Assembly (NCBI GenBank): GCA_014730055.1
Contig: WJIV01000216.1
Span: 1-16,716, forward strand
DNA: 16,716 bases
DNA from: Candidatus Bathyarchaeota archaeon
Lineage (GTDB): Archaea > Thermoproteota > Bathyarchaeia > TCS64
Reading direction: 5' to 3'
In this document: positions 14,012 to 16,716 of the stretch, in pieces
How the letters are laid out: every line of letters begins with the position of its first letter
How positions within the stretch are numbered: position 1 is the first letter of the stretch
The notes under the pieces: generated by a model
The model's database searches: none
What the model was told of the DNA's origin: nothing
The model's input: only the letters and a program-made list of their open reading frames with translations
Translations under genes and position numbers: made by a program

Positions 14012-15137
14012 TCTTATCCCTCTTGAAACCGTATTCGGATTCATCATAGAAGGGTCGATATTTAACTACTTTTCCCTTCCTGAGTTTGTCGTGTATCTTA
14101 ATATACACTTCAGTTCCTCTTTTTCGGTAATCCGGCTCAACGTATCCCATTGCAATACCTACCCCCAGTGTTGGGCTTAGTGCACCGCTTGTAACCACAC
14201 CAATCTCTTCCTCTTCATTGTTATAGATGGGGTAACCGTGACGGGGAATGCCTCTCTCCTCCATTTTCATTCCCACAAGTCTGCGTTTAATACCATCATC
14301 TTTTATCTCCTGAATAGCCCGCTGCCCTACGAAGTAACCTGACTTGTCTAGCTTTACCGTCCAGCTTAGACCTGCTTCAATGGGGTTTGTTGATTCGTCG
14401 ATATCATTACCGTATAACCATAGTCCTGCTTCCAGTCTTAGTGTATCCCTTGATCCGAGTCCACAAGGAGTTGCTCCTAGTTCTAGAAGATCATTCCATA
14501 TTTTCATGGCTTTCTCAGGTTCTTCGACGGTGGTATCAGGAATGTAGAGCTCAAAGCCGTCCTCTCCTGTGTAACCGGTTCGTGCTATAAATAAATCATA
14601 TCCACTTATGTTTGCTTCGGCGATCTGAAATCTATCTATCTCGTCAAGGTTTTTTTCAGTAAGCTCGGATGTTATCTCTTGGGCTTTTAGTCCCTGTACT
14701 GCTATCATAGCCATTTTGTTACTGACGTTCTCTAATTTTACCTCAAAGCCTTTGGTGTTTTTTTTCAACCAGTTAAAATCTTTCTCACGGTTGCTGGCGT
14801 TGTAAACAAAGAGGAATTTTTCTGGGCTAAACTTGTAGAGTATGAGATCGTCTACTATCCCTCCGGTTGGTCGGCACATGACAGTGTACATTCCTCCGTT
14901 TGGTTCCAAAGTGCTGACATCATTTGTCACTACATAATTTAGATAACGTTCCGCTTCTTCACCAATAATCCATGTCCTACCCATGTGGCTGGTATCGAAA
15001 ATACCACAGGATTCGCGGACTGCATTATGCTCTTGTTTAATTCCAGTATACCATACTGGCATAGCGAAACCGCCAAAGTCAACGATGTTGCCATTTTCTT
15101 TATGATATTCGTATAGATGAGTTTTCTTTAATTCCAA
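14004..15137 (-). CDS. gcvT: Glycine cleavage system T protein (aminomethyltransferase)
   Basis: This 377-residue enzyme releases ammonia from the aminomethyl-lipoyl arm of GcvH and passes the one-carbon unit to a tetrahydropterin. Family motifs are VDFGGFAMPVWY near the N-terminus, GIFDTSHMGR, and GGIVDDLILY with D96 at the position of the catalytic aspartate. FIARTGYTGEDGFELY, GSRDTLRLEAGLWLYGND and the C-terminal GVVTSGALSPTLG and GIAMGYV also match. All expected segments are present. The start is TTG 15137; no in-frame ATG lies nearby upstream, and a TATA box sits about 34 bp before it. It leads a gcvT-gcvH operon. Neither gcvP nor the L-protein is in the window. Confidence 0.96.
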   Translation of the reverse strand: MELKKTHLYEYHKENGNIVDFGGFAMPVWYTGIKQEHNAVRESCGIFDTSHMGRTWIIGEEAERYLNYVVTNDVSTLEPNGGMYTVMCRPTGGIVDDLILYKFSPEKFLFVYNASNREKDFNWLKKNTKGFEVKLENVSNKMAMIAVQGLKAQEITSELTEKNLDEIDRFQIAEANISGYDLFIARTGYTGEDGFELYIPDTTVEEPEKAMKIWNDLLELGATPCGLGSRDTLRLEAGLWLYGNDIDESTNPIEAGLSWTVKLDKSGYFVGQRAIQEIKDDGIKRRLVGMKMEERGIPRHGYPIYNNEEEEIGVVTSGALSPTLGVGIAMGYVEPDYRKRGTEVYIKIHDKLRKGKVVKYRPFYDESEYGFKRDKNE

Positions 15138-15165
15138 ATGGATTACCGATTCTAGATTCAGCTTA

Positions 15166-15177
15166 GATTAAATAAGG
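15166..15177 (-). promoter_or_regulatory. Candidate TATA box of the gcvT-gcvH operon
   Basis: Read leftward, CCTTATTTAATC is centred about 34 bp before TTG 15137, predicting a leader of about 8 bases. It directly follows the end of the small reading frame at 15179-15271. Confidence 0.45.
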
Positions 15178-15178
15178 G

Positions 15179-15271
15179 TTATTGCTTTAATCTTTCTCTG
15201 TACTTCAAAGAATAACGATCTTTGGTTTTTCGCTTTGTGTTATGTTTCAAAATTGTATCAGATTGATTCAC
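15179..15271 (-). CDS. Possible 30-residue basic microprotein overlapping the zinc-ribbon gene
   Basis: A GTG at 15271 opens a frame of 30 codons ending at TAA 15181-15179. The peptide starts MNQSDTILKHN and ends in a strongly basic run containing KRKTKDRYSLKYRERLKQ. It overlaps the last codons of the zinc-ribbon gene in another frame, and an internal TTG at codon 8 could start a 23-residue version. The basic and amphipathic character is not what random AT-rich sequence usually gives, but length is too short for confidence and I know no matching family. Confidence 0.25.
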   Translation of the reverse strand: MNQSDTILKHNTKRKTKDRYSLKYRERLKQ

Positions 15272-15428
15272 AAGGTCTGATTTTTACTTGCTCTGTATCA
15301 AATTCAAGTCTTTTTCCGCAAGAAGGGCACTTTCCCTCATATTTTTTGATAATATCTTGAGGAGATTTCAGTAACTCGCCCTCATAAAGGACCTCCCCAC
15401 ATTCCGAACATAGTATACGCTGCGGCAT
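15258..15428 (-). CDS. Small archaeal zinc-ribbon protein (56 aa)
   Basis: This 56-residue protein carries two CX2C knuckles, C7/C10 (MPQRILCSECGEVL) and C34/C37 (EGKCPSCGKRLEF), separated by 23 residues. This is the rubredoxin-like or zinc-ribbon arrangement binding one zinc. Proteins of this form with the same start and a YEGE...I-I-KY-G-KCP-CG pattern recur in archaea, with no role known to me. RNA-polymerase or ribosome-associated functions are common for such ribbons but are not shown here. Translation is well supported: GGGGAG lies a few bases upstream of ATG 15428, and a strong TATA box (GTTTATAAATC, read leftward) lies at 15465-15475. It is upstream of gcvT in the same direction, with gcvT having its own promoter. 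Confidence 0.85.
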   Translation of the reverse strand: MPQRILCSECGEVLYEGELLKSPQDIIKKYEGKCPSCGKRLEFDTEQVKIRPCESI

Positions 15429-15440
15429 GATACTCCCCGA

Positions 15441-15475
15441 TTACCGTAAGGTAACGTTAGCCTTGATTTATAAAC
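15441..15475 (-). promoter_or_regulatory. Zinc-ribbon gene promoter with an inverted repeat at the transcription start
   Basis: The TATA box at 15465-15475 (TTTATAAAT core) predicts transcription start near 15444. A perfect inverted repeat TTACC-GTAA-GGTAA occupies 15441-15454, exactly at that start, beside an 8-bp palindrome TAACGTTA (15452-15459). A repressor bound there would block initiation. Confidence 0.4.
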
Positions 15476-15540
15476 CTCATCTTTCGTTGAGCTAACACAA
15501 AGGATTATATTTTAATATCTTAAAAGAGTCAAGGAGACAT

Positions 15541-15945
15541 ATGAGCAGGAGAAGACGCAGTAGAAATAGCGCGTTAGAATCTCTGAAAAATTTCAGGGTA
15601 CCAGGCCGATTAATAACATGGGGAAGCATATTTCTCTGCATCTTTATTCTTGGTGGGGGGTTCTATAATATACTGAGTGACCAAGTATACACGGTTATAC
15701 CTTATCAGGGTGGTTATCTCACGTTACATCCATACATTAGTGAACAGACGATTTATGAGAGCGTTTTCGTAATGATAGCTAACGCAAGTATCTTTATAGG
15801 GCTCTGGTTAAGCTACAAGAGCACTCAAGTAAGTTACGATAGGGTGAAAGCTAACAGATTTGTAATGCTCGGAATAGGCTTCACAGTTGCTGGACTTGCC
15901 GGAAATCATATTATTCTTGAAATGAAACGAGCGATATTTGGATAG
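15541..15945 (+). CDS. Three-transmembrane protein of unknown function with a polybasic N-terminus
   Basis: This 134-residue membrane protein starts with a polyarginine tail (MSRRRRSRN), which would favour a cytoplasmic N-terminus. Hydrophobic segments lie at about residues 27-47 (ITWGSIFLCIFILGGGF), 73-91 (SVFVMIANASIFIGLWLS) and 108-126 (FVMLGIGFTVAGLAGNHII). The loop between the first two, about 25 residues with several tyrosines (YTVIPYQGGYLTLHPY), would be outside. The ATG at 15541 is supported by AAGGAG four bases upstream, and by an A/T-rich element near 15509-15519. It is divergent from the zinc-ribbon gene. I recognise no family. The topology would suit a small accessory subunit of a membrane complex, but no partner is visible here. 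Confidence 0.75.
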   Translation: MSRRRRSRNSALESLKNFRVPGRLITWGSIFLCIFILGGGFYNILSDQVYTVIPYQGGYLTLHPYISEQTIYESVFVMIANASIFIGLWLSYKSTQVSYDRVKANRFVMLGIGFTVAGLAGNHIILEMKRAIFG

Positions 15946-15980
15946 ATTTTGTATTTAACTAGCATATATTTGAAGCAGAA

Positions 15981-15989
15981 TATTAAAAC
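15981..15989 (+). promoter_or_regulatory. TATA box of the Nudix hydrolase gene
   Basis: TATTAAAAC is centred 26 bp upstream of GTG 16011, so transcription should begin at or next to the start codon, giving a leaderless mRNA. This supports GTG as the start. Confidence 0.45.
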
Positions 15990-16010
15990 AGGTTTCATAT
16001 ATTAGTAATC

Positions 16011-16475
16011 GTGACAGTTAGGGCCACAATATGTGAAATTATTCACGATGAGATGATACTTCTTCAATATAAAAGACTAGATAAATTTGGAGGGGGTAAG
16101 TGGAATGGTCCTGGAGGTAAACTGGAGCCTGATGAATCACCCTATACAGGTGTATCTAGAGAGGTTTTTGAGGAGACGGGTCTGAGAATTCGTGCTCACG
16201 AACTAAGAGGTGTTCTTGATTTTTATTTTGGTAGAAAATCCTCACCTGATTGGAGTTGCTATATATTTTATACAGAACATTATAGTGGAAAACCTAAAGA
16301 TCTTGGCGAGGGAGAACTCAGATGGTTTAATCTCCAAAACATACCCTACGATTATATGTGGAAGGATGATAGCTTCTGGTTACCTATCCTGTTAGAGGGG
16401 AAGAAATTCAAGGGGTACTTCATTTACGATAGCTCGAGTGAAAATATTATTGATTACGAACTGAACATTATATAA
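16011..16475 (+). CDS. Nudix hydrolase, MutT/MTH1-like (possible 8-oxo-dGTP diphosphatase)
   Basis: This 154-residue cytoplasmic enzyme has a complete Nudix box at residues 36-58: G36, E42, R50-E51 and E54-E55-x-G, matching GX5EX7REUXEEXGU. The preceding KFGGGKWNGPGGKLE, with W31 and N32, resembles the substrate loop of MTH1-type oxidised-purine nucleotide diphosphatases. These hydrolyse nucleoside triphosphates to monophosphates and protect against mutagenic nucleotides. The C-terminal ELRWFNLQNIPYDYMWKDDSFWLP also fits that subgroup, where a W-D pair contacts the base. Specificity remains an inference, as Nudix enzymes act on many substrates. Translation starts at GTG 16011. The gene follows the three-TM protein gene after about 65 bp and has its own TATA box. 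Confidence 0.88.
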   Translation: MTVRATICEIIHDEMILLQYKRLDKFGGGKWNGPGGKLEPDESPYTGVSREVFEETGLRIRAHELRGVLDFYFGRKSSPDWSCYIFYTEHYSGKPKDLGEGELRWFNLQNIPYDYMWKDDSFWLPILLEGKKFKGYFIYDSSSENIIDYELNII

Positions 16476-16516
16476 ATCCTAAAATATCTCAGAACGGTTT
16501 CAATAGTTGAGACATC

Positions 16517-16716
16517 ATGCCATATATTAATGAGGAAGACCGGCCCCAGTATGAGGAACCAATCCAGCAGATAATTGATCTACTTAAAGAAAAACCAGTA
16601 GAAAGCATGGATGGACATCTAAATTACATTGTAACTAGGATCATCAAAGAAGTATACCCTCTCCGCTACTATCACATTAATCGAGCGATGGGGGTTCTAG
16701 AATGCATAAAACAAGA
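16517..16716 (+). CDS. 5' part of a small conserved protein of unknown function (DUF6899-like), cut by the window end
   Basis: From ATG 16517 an open frame of 66 codons runs to the end of the window. It starts MPYINEEDRPQYEEPIQQI, continues with HLNYIVTRIIKEVYPLRYY and ends near NRAMGVLECIKQ. Small proteins that start MPYI-x-x-EDR and contain LNYV-I-TR and a late R-A-x-GVLEC are widespread in bacteria and archaea, also in phage genomes, and have no function known to me. The visible part covers most of the expected 80-90 residues. The start codon choice is secure because the conserved motif begins immediately. It lies about 40 bp after the Nudix gene in the same direction. Confidence 0.75.
   Translation, partial: MPYINEEDRPQYEEPIQQIIDLLKEKPVESMDGHLNYIVTRIIKEVYPLRYYHINRAMGVLECIKQ

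Noticed and set aside
14012..14047. Longer gcvH from ATG 14047
   Set aside because: It would overlap gcvT by over 40 bases and add residues absent from H proteins; ATG 14011 has a GAGGGAT ribosome-binding site.

Overview
The window looks like a chromosomal segment from an uncultivated or poorly studied archaeon. Four things point that way. Small genes are tightly packed on both strands. TATA-like boxes recur about 25 bp upstream of start codons, several of which would be leaderless, and TTG or GTG starts are frequent. A tRNA-Leu gene lacks an encoded CCA. The gene families are typically archaeal: split lipoate-protein ligase, biotin-synthase-like LipS proteins, a FlaK/PibD-type prepilin peptidase and an archaeal zinc ribbon. 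Base composition is moderately AT-rich. A TACK-type lineage such as Bathyarchaeia would fit, but that is a guess. I see no insertion sequence, integrase, phage gene, CRISPR array or rRNA.

Layout. 1-278: AT-rich sequence, possibly with the 5' end of a leftward gene. 279-530: unknown small protein. 735-3630: lipoate assembly cluster, with one radical-SAM gene on + converging on a leftward operon of a second radical-SAM gene, lplA and lplB. 3703-6501: divergent copper pair, CopA Cu(I) ATPase and a CopZ-like chaperone. 6572-8160: coupled pair of a GatC-like small protein and an amidase-signature enzyme, without GatB. 8179-8667: FMN-binding NimA/PPOX-like protein. 8761-9525: GxGD-type prepilin (preflagellin) peptidase. 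9503-11290: N-acyl-D-amino-acid deacylase-like amidohydrolase. 11485-12287: divergent VOC protein and TIGR04076-like protein. 12278-13369: exported, membrane-anchored transglutaminase-like protein. 13508-15137: tRNA-Leu(CAG), gcvH and gcvT, all leftward. 15179-15428: a 56-residue zinc ribbon and a possible 30-residue basic peptide. 15541-16716: three-TM membrane protein, Nudix hydrolase and the truncated start of a conserved small protein.

How the genes work together. The clearest theme is glycine cleavage and its cofactor. GcvH carries the lipoyl-lysine motif and GcvT is the aminomethyltransferase. About 10 kb away lie a split ligase (LplA and LplB), which can attach an octanoyl or lipoyl group to GcvH, and two radical-SAM proteins resembling the two-component lipoyl synthase known from Thermococcus kodakarensis, which inserts the two sulfurs. 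GcvP and the L-protein are not in the window. A second theme is amide and N-acyl-amino-acid breakdown (amidase pair and D-aminoacylase-like enzyme). A third is copper export. The most promising unusual items are the complete non-LipA lipoylation set with its target, the orphan GatC-like/amidase pair, and the overlooked microproteins near 15.2-15.4 kb.
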